Origin: Cornus controversa
Lineage: Eukaryota > Streptophyta > Magnoliopsida > Cornales > Cornaceae
NCBI GenBank assembly: GCA_026545225.1
Contig: CM048847.1
Location: forward strand, 6,504,501-6,568,500
DNA: 64,000 bases
Direction of reading: 5' to 3'
Position 1 is the first letter of the stretch; every line of letters begins with the position of its first letter. A program made the position numbers and the translations under genes. Under the pieces are notes generated by a model. That model made no database searches. It was not told the origin of the DNA and saw only the letters and a list, made by a program, of their open reading frames with translations. Positions 1-11,115 of the stretch are shown here, piece by piece.

Positions 1-405
1 TTATTCCATATTTTCCTTCATCTTTCCAAGTTCTAATTGGATTGGTGAAGTGTATTGGTTATTGGAGGAAAAACTAGATAAGAATATAAAAAAAAACTTT
101 ATTTATATGGATCCATGGTGGTGAATTCTCTTTCCTTGAGATTTTTTCCATCATTTGATCTAAGACATTTAATATTAGTTTTTATTATTAAATAAAAAAA
201 TCAGAATTTTATTTTTTTAAATATTCATTTTTCATCTCAAGAGAATTAGGTTTTGAAGTTTAGACTTGTTATTGATTCTCACTTGAGAGTGGTTCGACCC
301 TGCTTACTACTATACAGTTTTTAGTAAAGTTTTTGCAGGTTTTATTATTTTTTGTACGAAGTGTAGAAAAGCAACGACAAACATCCATTATTCTACACTC
401 GTCAT
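1..405. other. Unclassified AT-rich sequence
   Basis: No reading frame or recognisable domain is seen here. The stretch is AT-rich with runs of A and T. It lacks the similarity to the other L-type LTRs that begins at about position 406. It could be another decayed repeat or a diverged internal part of the L1 LTR. I cannot assign it. Confidence 0.3.
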
Positions 406-864
406 CCAACGAATGTGAGCCTCGGAGTTATCCCCTCACATAATGGCAATCCTATACATTGCCAGGGTAGAATGACCTTTCGGAGTGGTCCAGGCATAGG
501 ATGGTTATCGGAGTTGTCCTAGGTCACATGATCCTCGGAGTGGGCCAATCATCTGGGGTATCGGATGAGGGCAAAGAGTGAGAGTATATGCAGGCCTTGA
601 TGCTTGTATTATGTATCGGATTATGACCGTGGAAGGTGAAAATACCTTATGCTTATGTGTTTACCTGTTAAGCATGTTTTTCTATTTAAATGCATCTATA
701 TTGCATTTGAGATGTGCTACTTGACGAGTAGGAGATGTGGTAGTTGATTTATATCGTTTATGTAAATGTGATGACATATATGTTCTATATACATGTTGGT
801 GCTGAATGTTTACTGCTTTCAAGCATGTTGAAAACGATTTCTAAAATCATGTGGAGTGGATTTT
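406..864 (+). mobile_element. L1 LTR, left fragment (split by L2)
   Basis: This is part of a plus-strand LTR of the non-autonomous L family. It matches the LTR fragment at 51790-52265 closely, including the CTCCGA-rich module and the sequence up to GTGGATTTT. The LTR resumes at 22097. The matching copy L4 runs straight from GTGGATTTT into GTATGTTCATATGTGC, so it serves as the empty-site reference. The 5' end of the LTR is not recognisable in the window. Confidence 0.8.
860..864. repeat. Target site duplication of L2 (left)
   Basis: ATTTT stands directly before the TG end of L2 and recurs at 22092-22096 directly after its CA end. A 5-bp duplication is the usual size for Ty3/gypsy integration. 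Confidence 0.85.
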
Positions 865-1040
865 TGTCACGCCCTGACTCCCGAGGCCTGAAAACCGAGG
901 TGTGAACTCCGTGAGATCACCCTAACGATATAACCATCGCCTAATCATACAACTTCAATTTTCTATTACTTTCATGAAAATTGGGCATGACCCATTCTAA
1001 TAAATCATATCCTGGGATGTTAAACCTGCTTTAAATTCAA

Positions 1041-1190
1041 ATGGACACTTCGAGGCACGTGTCCCCCCAGCATTTATATGTAACATTCAAAATGGACACT
1101 TCTGGGCACGTGTCCCCCCAGCATTTATATCTAACATTCAAAATGGACACCTTTGGGCACGTGTCCCCCCAGCATTTCTACAACATATAT
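1041..1190 (-). repeat. Tandem G-box/ABRE-like repeat in LTR
   Basis: There are three copies of a roughly 53-59 bp unit containing GGGCACGTGTCCCCCC and TGGACACTTC. CACGTG is the plant G-box, and ACGTGTC is an abscisic-acid response core. The same repeat occurs with two or three copies in every L-type LTR of the window (8304-8445, 22545-22630, 35368-35447, 52712-52795, 54281-54362 and 60811-60892), always near the LTR 3' end in element sense. Confidence 0.75.
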
Positions 1191-1418
1191 AATAGGATCA
1201 AAAGAATGTCTCAGTCCCTGAATGTCCGTCTCATATACATACATCACATGAATAAAATACAACTGAAGTAATTGAATCAATATAAACACTTCATACACTT
1301 AATCCAAATGTACAACATCATCAAATATTTTGGACATAAACTAGATTCTAAGGAATCTAACCACCACCTCTACCATCAGTACCATCAGTTCTTCAACTGA
1401 CTCCGTAATCAGCAATAC

Positions 1419-1839
1419 CTGCAAAACCTGGGAGGGGGTGAGCTCAAAGGCCCAACAAGGTATGCAGAACCATACTATCACCGCTGCAGTAGGTCGATCC
1501 TTACATATTCTCAAAAATATACATGCACTTAAATATATCACAATATTTAAGACCATGCTCCTCCTAGCATGCATGAACCCACTATGTATATGGCTACTCT
1601 AGTACATATGAACATACGAAATATACTACACATGACTTATGAAAAACATTTACAACATGCTCAAAAGCAATACACATCCGACACCGATATGTATAGAAAA
1701 CATATATAAATAGAAGCATTACATGAACAATGTAAATCAAATACCACATCACCTACTCAACAAGTAGCCAATTTCAGATACAATGCACATGTATTTAAAC
1801 AGTACAACATGCCTTCCTTCCCACCACATATATGTATAT

Positions 1840-1892
<53 letters not shown>

Positions 1893-2042
1893 CACATCCC
1901 ACGTATATACTATATCCACCTTTATGTACATATATACACGTATATATATACAAACACCACACATGATCAAATTAGGAACATATGTAAAATTACTCAACAT
2001 AACTAAAATATACATAAGAGATAGAGGCAAGAATCAACTTAC
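1419..2042 (-). other. Candidate LTR intron (L2)
   Basis: In element sense the sequence reads CTTAAG|GTAAGTTGATT at 2042, a strong splice donor. It reads GTTTTGCAG|GTATTG ending at 1419, a pyrimidine-preceded acceptor. The upstream part is GC-rich and the candidate intron is AT-rich. The same ends bound much longer inserts in L3 and L5. In the second L2 LTR the donor is degraded to GAAAGT. Splicing itself is an inference. Confidence 0.45.
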
Positions 2043-3755
2043 CTTAAGTCTCGCTTTCACTCTGCCCGCGCTTGCAAAGCGGTCCATTTCCATATTCAAA
2101 TCCAACACCAAGCTACTCCTTCACCATCAGTCGAATCATCACTTTCGACACCACTATTTCAAGCCATCCAATCTCTAAGTATGGCCATCAAGTCATCAAT
2201 CGTAGCCCCTATGAAAAATCTAAATCAGCCGCACACACACCCGTTGCTACACGCCACCATAACCACCTTGGTAGCTACCGAGTGAAGACCTATGATTCAA
2301 GTCTCCTTCAGCCACCCCCTTCTTATCGAAACAATCACCCGAAGTCCAACCATGACAACTACTATGCACCGCCAATAATTGAGAATCCATCTCATTCAAA
2401 CAACCAATCGAAACCCACCGAAACTGACAACCACCAACTTAACCCACCGCCAAGGATTCGTCACCATCATCCACACACACATATATGTATATATAATTCA
2501 CCTTCCTGCCAAATAAATCAAATCCACCATAGGAGCCCCTTCAGAACTACCATGGATTCAAAACTATGAGCACTCCTAACCTAACATAAATGATCCCAAA
2601 ATAACCACTTTCTAAACCCCAAACCAGAGTCTACAGGCTGCTCAAACTAAATCTGCAAGCTGGCAAACCCGATTCTAAAACCCTCTGTTGGACACTCCGA
2701 ACCCACGAAAACAACCATAATCAAACACAACCCAGCTCTCCACCGAGCACTACCACCTCTAACAACCCATACACAAGTGAAACTCATTCGAAAACCAAAC
2801 CCAACCAACTAGCAATCGAACACAGTGGCTCACCTCAACGGTCCTACTAGCCGAAGCCAAACACGGTGAACCACTCGCCAACACCACCTGTTATGGCCAC
2901 CCGCAACTACCGAACACCAAAACTAGTCACAACCCATGAGCTCCACTTATGGAACCTCCATTATCAGACCACCACAGCAAGCTGCCCAAACAGCCATAAA
3001 AACCTTGAAATCGAACCCACATGGAAGAGCCCAACCGAGCACAACAAATTGGACCCATTAACCACCTCAACCGAGCCACTTCACCTTCGAGCACCACCAT
3101 ACACGGCCATAGTAGCCATGCCCAAGCCACCCGAAACCATCCCAAAACCCAGCCGTGGAAAACTCATCCGAGGCTACACCTTGCTCCAGCCGAACACCAT
3201 TGAACCTGGCCACCCACCAGGTTGTCCAAATCGAACCCGAAGCCTCACGGGACCATCTCGCCACAACCAAACCTAGCCACCAACCCAAGAGTCGAAACCC
3301 ATCTCTTCCTCGCGACCGTCACTACCGTGGGAACCACCGTCGAGCCAAACGAAACCCACTGCCGCTGCTATCGTCGTCGCCCAGGTCGGAGCTCCACCAT
3401 GAACAACCTAGCTGCCACCGACCCAGCTCCTCTCTCTACCCTCGGTTCTCTTTCTCTCTCTCTCTCTCTCTTCCTTTCCCTTTCTTTCTTCTCTTTCCCG
3501 ATTTCTCTCTCTTCCTTTTTCTTTTCTTTCTTTTTCTCTTTCCTTTCTTTCTTTTCTTCTTTTTCGGCTGACCACTCATGGTCTCTTCTATTTTGGTCCA
3601 CACATCTTCTTATTCTCCTAGCCACATGCTTCACCTACATATATTATACACATATATGTATATATCTATTCAACACCACCTAATACATGTATTTCCCCAT
3701 ACATATACCTATAATTATATATATGTCTCTATTTTTCCACAATTACGTACAAACC

Positions 3756-3791
<36 letters not shown>

Positions 3792-3981
3792 TTCCTCCAC
3801 TTATATATATATAATCCTATATATATAAATGTCCACATCCAAACTATATATATATATAATTCCACATACATATATATATATATATATATATCCACATCTC
3901 TCCGAATTTAATTTATTCGAAAAAAAAATAAATTCGGTCAAAATTTGCCTGGAACCAGTCAAAATTATTTCGGTCCTTACA

Positions 3982-3997
3982 ACCTCCCCTCCTTCAA
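3982..3997 (-). promoter_or_regulatory. L2 polypurine tract
   Basis: ACCTCCCCTCCTTCAA directly follows the left LTR. In element sense it is TTGAAGGAGGGGAGGT against the LTR start TGTAAGG, the expected position and composition for the plus-strand primer. The following AAATTTCG-like block is shared with E, L3 and L5. Confidence 0.8.
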
Positions 3998-6084
3998 GGA
4001 ATTTCATCCTCGAAATTAGCATAGTCATGGTCTTTCCAAAACTAATCCATACTGGACGTCATTCTCTCCAATGATCGTCACTATCTCTTTCCACATACCC
4101 TAGGCGCTACACTTGCAACACCTAACTCATAATACTCAAGTTTGGCACAATCAGTGCGTCTCAACTGCCGTAAGGCAATATAACCACTTCCATGACATGG
4201 CTGAGTGACTCCTAAGCCCATGTACGGTTCACTCACGAAATCCTCTGAAGCACTTGCTTCGTAGAATTCATAGTCTCTACCTCAAGACTTATCAAGTCAA
4301 TCTCTATCTCTAGTCTAAGGCAACATCCTCGACTAATCATACCAATCACTCACAGTGATACATCCCTATCATCTAGGATCATCAATACTCAAAGTCATTC
4401 TATCATTATCAAACCTGACTCTCAATCTAGCAAACTATTCCCGGGCTTAGTCCAATATCTTGGGCATCATCACAACACAAACCACATCAATCCAGTGCAC
4501 ATCACAAGTGCACTCGCCAGCAAGGCACATGACAGTGTACTCGCTGATACAAACCACATAAACAGTGTACTTGCCGCAACAAGCAACATAATCCTACCCA
4601 GTCTCATAGACTACAACCCACTGGAATTCAATGCCAAGTCCAGGATCTTACATCCCACTAATTTCACAATCTCAATACTCAAGAAGAGAACTATTTCCCA
4701 TTTTCATTCTTCACACCAAGGAACCAGTTGACAATTAGAGAGAATTCCTTTCATATTAACACTTCACTTTAGATAACCCTTACCAATGAGAGTTCGAGGT
4801 CACCTACAGTTAGTTAAACAGCAGCCATACAGTGGTCGTAGTCCACTGCGTCTACACGTCCACTGCGTCCACCTCTTCCCTTTCACGGCAAGAAACTATC
4901 CTCACTTCACCTACCATATGTCAGGCTCCTCATCCACTATCAACTCATCATTTTCTTATCATCATATCCACACCATGATATCACTATATTAATCTTGCGT
5001 ACACCACAGCGCACCACATAGATCAAGGCACATAAGGAGTGCACTTGTCAAAACAAATCATCCAGTCCTGTCCATTTTTGTGGACTACACTCCATTGGCA
5101 TTTAATGCCAAGATTAGGGTTTTACATGCCCTTAACTTCCCAATCTCATTTCTCAAGGAATGAATCCCACATGTCTGCCCATTAACCCTAACGGACCTTT
5201 TAGACCTCTCGAGCACCCATCCATTCCTTTCCAGCATCTCCCTGGGCACCCCAAGATCCTGACTACTTCGTCTAGGGCCCTATAAATCTCCCCTTGCATC
5301 ACTATTGCATAAATCAGCATCCAGGCATTCGGATGCATTGTCAATGCATCGTCAAAGTCATCACATGTCTGCTGACTTCAAGAATTAGATCAATTCCGAG
5401 TCCTTATCCCACTATCTTAACAACCCCTCTTAGACACACTCTGTTTAAAATCCCGGTGTCATAATACCACCAATAGTTTTAGTCAATTAAATGACTCTTA
5501 GTCCTCACTAGTCATGCAAGATTGCAACACAAATCTGTATTGCCAAACTCTCAGTTTGAAAAACTCCAAGGCAAATCATACCCTTTTTATCACCACTAAA
5601 CTCTCACTCTCAAAGTCTATCACAACATATCTATTTCAACATCACAATCCGTTCAATTCTAAACCTCTACCTAGGCTTCCAAATATTTCTAAAATCAACC
5701 ACCATGCTCATGCAATTTCAGTTTTTGAAATTATGAATTACAATCCTTCTAGTGTGCCTTAAGTCACACTTTAACTGTCTCGTCACACATCACAATAACA
5801 TTATATCCCATGTCACTTCGGATAACAATCACATCAGAATTAGTCATGTCACAAACCACACAGTCTCATATGACAATCAAAAACTCAATCCCTCAGGGTC
5901 ACACTACCCATAATGGTAAATCCATAGACCAAACTGTCTCTCATAATGAAAATCACACCTCAACTAGTGTGTCAATAGACAAAGCTGCGTCTCAATGACA
6001 ACAAGTACATCATTAGGTGTGCCAAATGGCTAAACAGCCCCTCAATGAAAATCACAATATCCAAGGGTTGCATCCATAGACAAA

Positions 6085-6915
6085 ACTGCGTCTATAGTGA
6101 TGACAACAATTCCACAATAGATGGGCTAATAGACAAAACTGTGTCCCCCACCACTGATGTGCCAATAGACAAAACTACGTCTAAGTGACAACACCAACCA
6201 CAAATGTGACGATGGACAAAACTGCGCCCAGGGTCACCTTCCCCCATGTCAATAGACAAAACTGCGCCTACATGACCATGATTGGGTCGATAGACAAAAC
6301 TGCGTCCACACGACTCCAATCCTCCAACTGATGTGACAATAGACAAAACTGCGTCTAAGTGACAACATCACTCAAATGCGACAATGGACAAAACTGCGCC
6401 CAGAGTCACCACCTGTGCCAATAGACAAAACTGCGTCGAAATGACAACATCACTCATATGCGACAATGGACAAAACTGCGCCCAGAGTCACCACCACTTG
6501 TCAATAAATAAAACTGCGTCTAAGTGACAATGATTGGGTCGATAGACAAAACTGCATCCATACGACTCCGATCCTCAATTGGTGTGCCAATAGACAAAAC
6601 TGCGTCCAATTGACAACACCACTCAAATGGGACAATGGACAAAACTGCGCCCAGAGTCACCACCACCTTGTCAATAGATAAAACTGCGTCTAAGTGACAA
6701 TGATTGGGTCGATAGACAAAACTGCGTCCATACGACTCCGATCCTCAATTAGTGTGCCAATAGACAAAATTGCGTCCAATTGACAACACCACTCAAATGG
6801 GACAATGGACAAAACTGCGCCCAGAGTCACCACCACCTTGACAATAGACAAAACTGCGTCCATATGAGACCGATCCTCTAACTGATGTGTCAGTAGACAA
6901 AACTGCGTCTCAATG
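6085..6915. repeat. Tandem repeat, AGACAAAACTGCG units
   Basis: There are roughly twenty repeats of a 30-60 bp unit built around CAATAGACAAAACTGCGTC, alternating with CAATGGACAAAACTGCGCCC. A few higher-order copies of about 250 bp occur (6370-6860). The array lies in the L2 interior and is not seen in L3 or L5, so it expanded in this copy or its sublineage. Confidence 0.85.
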
Positions 6916-8096
6916 ACAGCATCACAATGATCATCCCAAGGTCTGCACCCTTCCAAGAATATCACATGTTCCTTCAAGTACACTATCATGTACCGGAACT
7001 CACAAGCTCAAGAGCAGTTTAAACTAACCTACTCTTGTCATCACAATCTCAATCATACACTCATTTATGAGTAAAAGTTTCCATACTCATAACATTCAAA
7101 TTTCATTTCCTCATTTGTTAAACCTCATCGAATCAATTCCATAATCACTTGGACCTGACACATCGTAAGAGAAGCACTAATCAAAGAAAAATATCCGGCC
7201 GGGCCATTTTCCCTCGTTAGCCAAACCCCGACAACGTGCCATACTTGTCCTTCCAACTTCGGTTCCATCACTGTCAATCATGGTTTCCCAACTAGCATGC
7301 CATTCTGGCATAGTCCAAAATCGATTGCAATACTGCAACACAGCTACATCAATCCTAGACTCATAGTCTAAAAGTTCATCACAGCGTCACAATCCGCTCG
7401 AAGCCCAGGTTTGCTAATTCTCAAAACCAACATTTCTAGGTGTGACTACATGTCACTACAAGTCATGCAATGCAAAAATGAAACACTAAAATTCAAATAC
7501 TCAGTCATATGAATCACATATTCCACATAACATATATCACATAGCATGTTCAATCAAATAAGCACATAAAATGTATGATATGGGATGTAATGCATCTAAT
7601 CAACCGAATGTCCCAGCCCTCGGGCTAACACTAGGAAAGTACGATTGACCACACATGGTTCCGGTACGTCCTCTGCCTGAGCAAGCATGAATGCATGGCC
7701 CAGTTTCCTCTAGTACTTCTGTACACACTAGGATGCCTCAATCCTCATCCTCAAATGAGTTCACAATCATTTCTCATCATTCATTCCAGGTGTCCATACC
7801 ATAGATATGACAATTTACACGTCATCTCATAACTCCAATCTATCACATAACTGGACTATTACACCTCGTTCTTAGGTATTCATACCCATGGCTTGATACC
7901 CAAGGTCTCCAAACCTAATACTCGAATAGCAATCCAAAAATAATCAAATCCTTCCAATCTAACACGTGGTTTAACCCTTTCCCGTCGTCCATAGGTATTC
8001 AAACCCGGTTAAGCTCTGATAGATACCATTCTGGCATCAGGTACATAATCCAATATTCTCAACCATACACGTGATATGTCCATCACCCGTCGTCCC

Positions 8097-8112
8097 TAGG
8101 TATTCCAACCTA
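8097..8112 (-). repeat. Leader hairpin next to L2 primer site
   Basis: TAGGTATTCCAACCTA is a 5-bp stem with a 6-nt loop, three bases from the primer site. It is identical in sequence and position to the hairpin of element E at 18946-18961 and of L5 at 60599-60614. Confidence 0.65.
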
Positions 8113-8114
8113 GC

Positions 8115-8126
8115 GCTCTGATACTA
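8115..8126 (-). promoter_or_regulatory. L2 primer binding site (tRNA-iMet)
   Basis: GCTCTGATACTA is, in element sense, TAGTATCAGAGC. It has one mismatch to the plant initiator-Met primer site TGGTATCAGAGC. It lies three bases from the LTR end. Confidence 0.75.
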
Positions 8127-8129
8127 TTC

Positions 8130-9103
8130 TGTCACCCCTGATTCTTGAGGCCCGAAAACCGAGGTGTGAACTCCATGAGATCACCCTAACGATATAACCA
8201 TCGCCTGATCATACAATTTCAATTTTCTATTACTTCACGAAAATTGGGCATGACCCATTCTAATAAATCATATCCTGAGATGTTAAACCTACTTTAAATT
8301 CAAATGGAAACTTCTAGGCACGTGTCCCCCCAGCATTTATATCTAACATTCAAAATGGACACTTCTGGGCACGTGTCCCCCCAGTATTTATATCTAACAT
8401 TCAAAATGGACACTTCTGGGCACGTGTCCCCCCAGAATTTCTACAACATACATAATAGGATCAAAAGAATATGTCTCAGTCCCTGAATGTCCGTCTCATA
8501 TACATACATCACATGAATAAAATACAACTGAAGGAATTGAATCAATATAAACACTTCATACACTTAATCCAAATGTACAACATCATCAAATATTTTGGAC
8601 ATAAACTAGATTCTAAGGAATCTAACCACCACCTCTACCATCAGTACCACCAGTTCTCCAACTGACTCTGTAATCAACAATACCTGCAAAACCTGGAAGG
8701 GGTGAGTTCAAAGGCCCAACAAGGTATGCAGAACCATACTATCACCGCTGCAGCAGGTCGATCCTTACATATTCTCAAAAATATACATGCACTTAAATAT
8801 ATCACAATATTTAAGACCATGCTCCTCCTAGCATGCATAAACCCACTATGTATATGGCTACTCTAGTACATATGAACATACGAAATCTACTATACATGAC
8901 TTATGAAAAACATTTACAACATGCTCAAAAGCAATACACATCCGACACCGATATGGATAGAAAACATATATGAATAGAAGCATTACATGAACAATGTAAA
9001 TCAAATACCACATCACCTACTCAACAAGTAGCCAATTTCAGATACAATGCACAGGCATTTAAACAGTACAACATGCCTTCCTTCCCACCACATATATGTA
9101 TAT

Positions 9104-9137
<34 letters not shown>

Positions 9138-11000
9138 CCTCACATCCAACGTATATACTATATCCACCTTTATGTACATATATGCACGTATATATATACA
9201 AACACCACACATGATCAAATTAGGAACATATGTAAAATTACTCAACATAACTAAAATATACATAAGAGATAGAGGCAAGAATCAACTTTCCTTAAGTCTC
9301 ACTTTCACTGTGCCTGCGCTTGCAAAGCGGTCCATTTCAAGATTCAAATCCAACACCAAGCTGCTCCTTCACCATCAGTCGAATCATCACTTTTGACACC
9401 ACTATTTTAAGCTATCCAATCTCCAAGTATGGCCATCAAGTCATCAATTGTAGTCCCTATGAAAAATCTAAATTAGCCGCACACACACCCGTTGCTACAC
9501 GCCACCATAACCACCTTGGTAGCTACCGAGTGAAGACCTATGATTCAAGTCTCCTTTAGCCACCCCCTTCTTGTCGAAACAATCACCCGAAGTCCAACCA
9601 TGACAACTACTATGCACCACCAATAATTGAGAATCCATCTCATTCAAACAACCAATCGAAACATGCCGAAACTGACAACCACCAACTTAACCCACCGCCA
9701 AGGATTCATCACCATCATCCACACACATATATATGTATATATAATTCACCTTCTTGCCAAATAAATCAAATCCACCATAGGAGCCCCTTCAGCACTACCA
9801 TGGATTCAAAACTATGAGCACTCCTAACCTAACATAAATGATCCCAAAATAACCACTTTCCAAACCCCAAACCAGCTACTACAGGCTGCTCAAACTGAAT
9901 CTGCAAGCTGCCAAACCCGATTCTAAAACCCTCTATTGGACACTCCGACCCCACGAAAACATCCACAATCAAACACAACCCAGCTCTCCGCCGAGCACTA
10001 CCACCTCTAACAACCCATACACAAGTGGAACTCATTCGAAAACCAAACCCAACCAACTAGCAATCGAACACAGTGACTCACCTCAACGGACCTACCAGCC
10101 GAAGCCAAACACGGTGAACCACTCGCCAACACCACCTGTTATGGCCACCCGCAACTACCGAACACCAAAACTAGTCGCAACCCACGAGCTCCACCTATGG
10201 AACCTCCATTATCAGACCACCACAGCAAGCTACCCAAATAGCCATGAAAACCTTGAAATCGAACCCACATGGAAGAGCCCAACCGAGCACAACAAACTGG
10301 ACCCATTAACCACCTCAATCGAGCCACTTCACCTTCGAGCACCACCATACACGGCCATAGTAGCCATGCCCAAGCCACCCGAAACCACTCCAAAACCCAG
10401 TCATGGAAAACTCATCCGAGGCTCCACCTTGCTCCAGCCAGACACCATTGAACCCGGCCACCCTCCAGGTTGTCCGAATCAAACCCGAACCCTTACGGTA
10501 CCATCTCGCCACAACCGAACCTAGCCACCAACCCAAGAGTCGAAACCCATCTCTTCCTCACGACTGTCACTACCGTGGGAACCACCGTCGAGCCAAATGA
10601 AACCCACAGTCGTTGCTATCGTCATCGCCCAGGCCAGAGCTCCACCATGAACAACCCAGATGCCGCCGACCCAGCTCCTCTCTCTACCCTCGATTCTCTT
10701 TCTCTCTCTCTCTCTTCCTTTCCCTTTCTTTCTTCTCTTTCCCGATTTCTCTCTCTTCCTTTTTCTTTTCTTTCTTTTTCTCTTTCCTTTCTTTCTTTTC
10801 TTCTTTTTTGGCTGACCACTCATGGTCTCTTCTATTTTGGTCCACACATCTTCTTATTCTCCTAGCCACATGCTTCACCTACATATATTATACACATATA
10901 TGTATATATCTATTCAACACCACCTAATACATGTATTTCCCCCATACATATACCTATAATTATATATATGTCTCTATTTTTCCACAATTACGTACAAACC

Positions 11001-11036
<36 letters not shown>

Positions 11037-11115
11037 TTCCTCCACTTATATATATATATAATCCTATATATATAAATGTCCACGTCCAAACTATATATAT
11101 ATATATATATATATA
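8130..11115 (-). repeat. L2 upstream (5') LTR, main part
   Basis: The sequence is colinear with 865-3870 and includes three G-box repeats (8304-8445), AT/CA microsatellite (9100-9140), CT-rich tract (10680-10810) and AT microsatellite (11003-11031, 11091-11115). The LTR is interrupted at 11115 by element E and resumes at 21974. Several indels and substitutions separate it from the other LTR, so L2 is not very recent. No gene is supported. Confidence 0.85.
11111..11115. repeat. Target site duplication of E (left)
   Basis: ATATA precedes the E element and recurs at 21969-21973 after it. The target is an AT microsatellite, so the duplication is less diagnostic on its own. The L2 LTR nevertheless reads continuously across the site when E is removed. 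Confidence 0.75.

Larger units (their letters stand above)
865..3981 (-). repeat. L2 downstream (3') LTR
   Basis: The LTR starts TGTCACGCC and ends CTTACA on the plus strand; in element sense it starts TGTAAGGACC and ends GTGACA. In plus-strand order it holds a G-box tandem repeat (1041-1190), an AT and CA microsatellite (1840-1890), a GC-richer stretch (2050-3430), a CT-rich tract (3430-3575) and more AT microsatellite (3750-3895). The short ORFs inside are low-complexity or alternative-frame reads. No gene is supported. Confidence 0.85.
3982..8129 (-). other. L2 interior, non-coding
   Basis: This is 4.1 kb between the LTRs with no frame showing gag, protease, RT or integrase motifs. It is related to the interiors of L5 (58288-60631) and L3 (35626-38204), but longer. 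Much of the excess is a tandem repeat at about 6085-6915. Close to the primer site (7860-8112) it holds degenerate copies of the TAGGT-N6-ACCTA hairpin, with one intact at 8097-8112. Confidence 0.75.

Noticed and set aside
1783..2178. Frames full of Tyr-Ile or His-Thr repeats
   Set aside because: They are reads of TA and CA microsatellites. The same kind recurs at 3687-3911, 9013-9278, 31764-32171 and 38112-38597.
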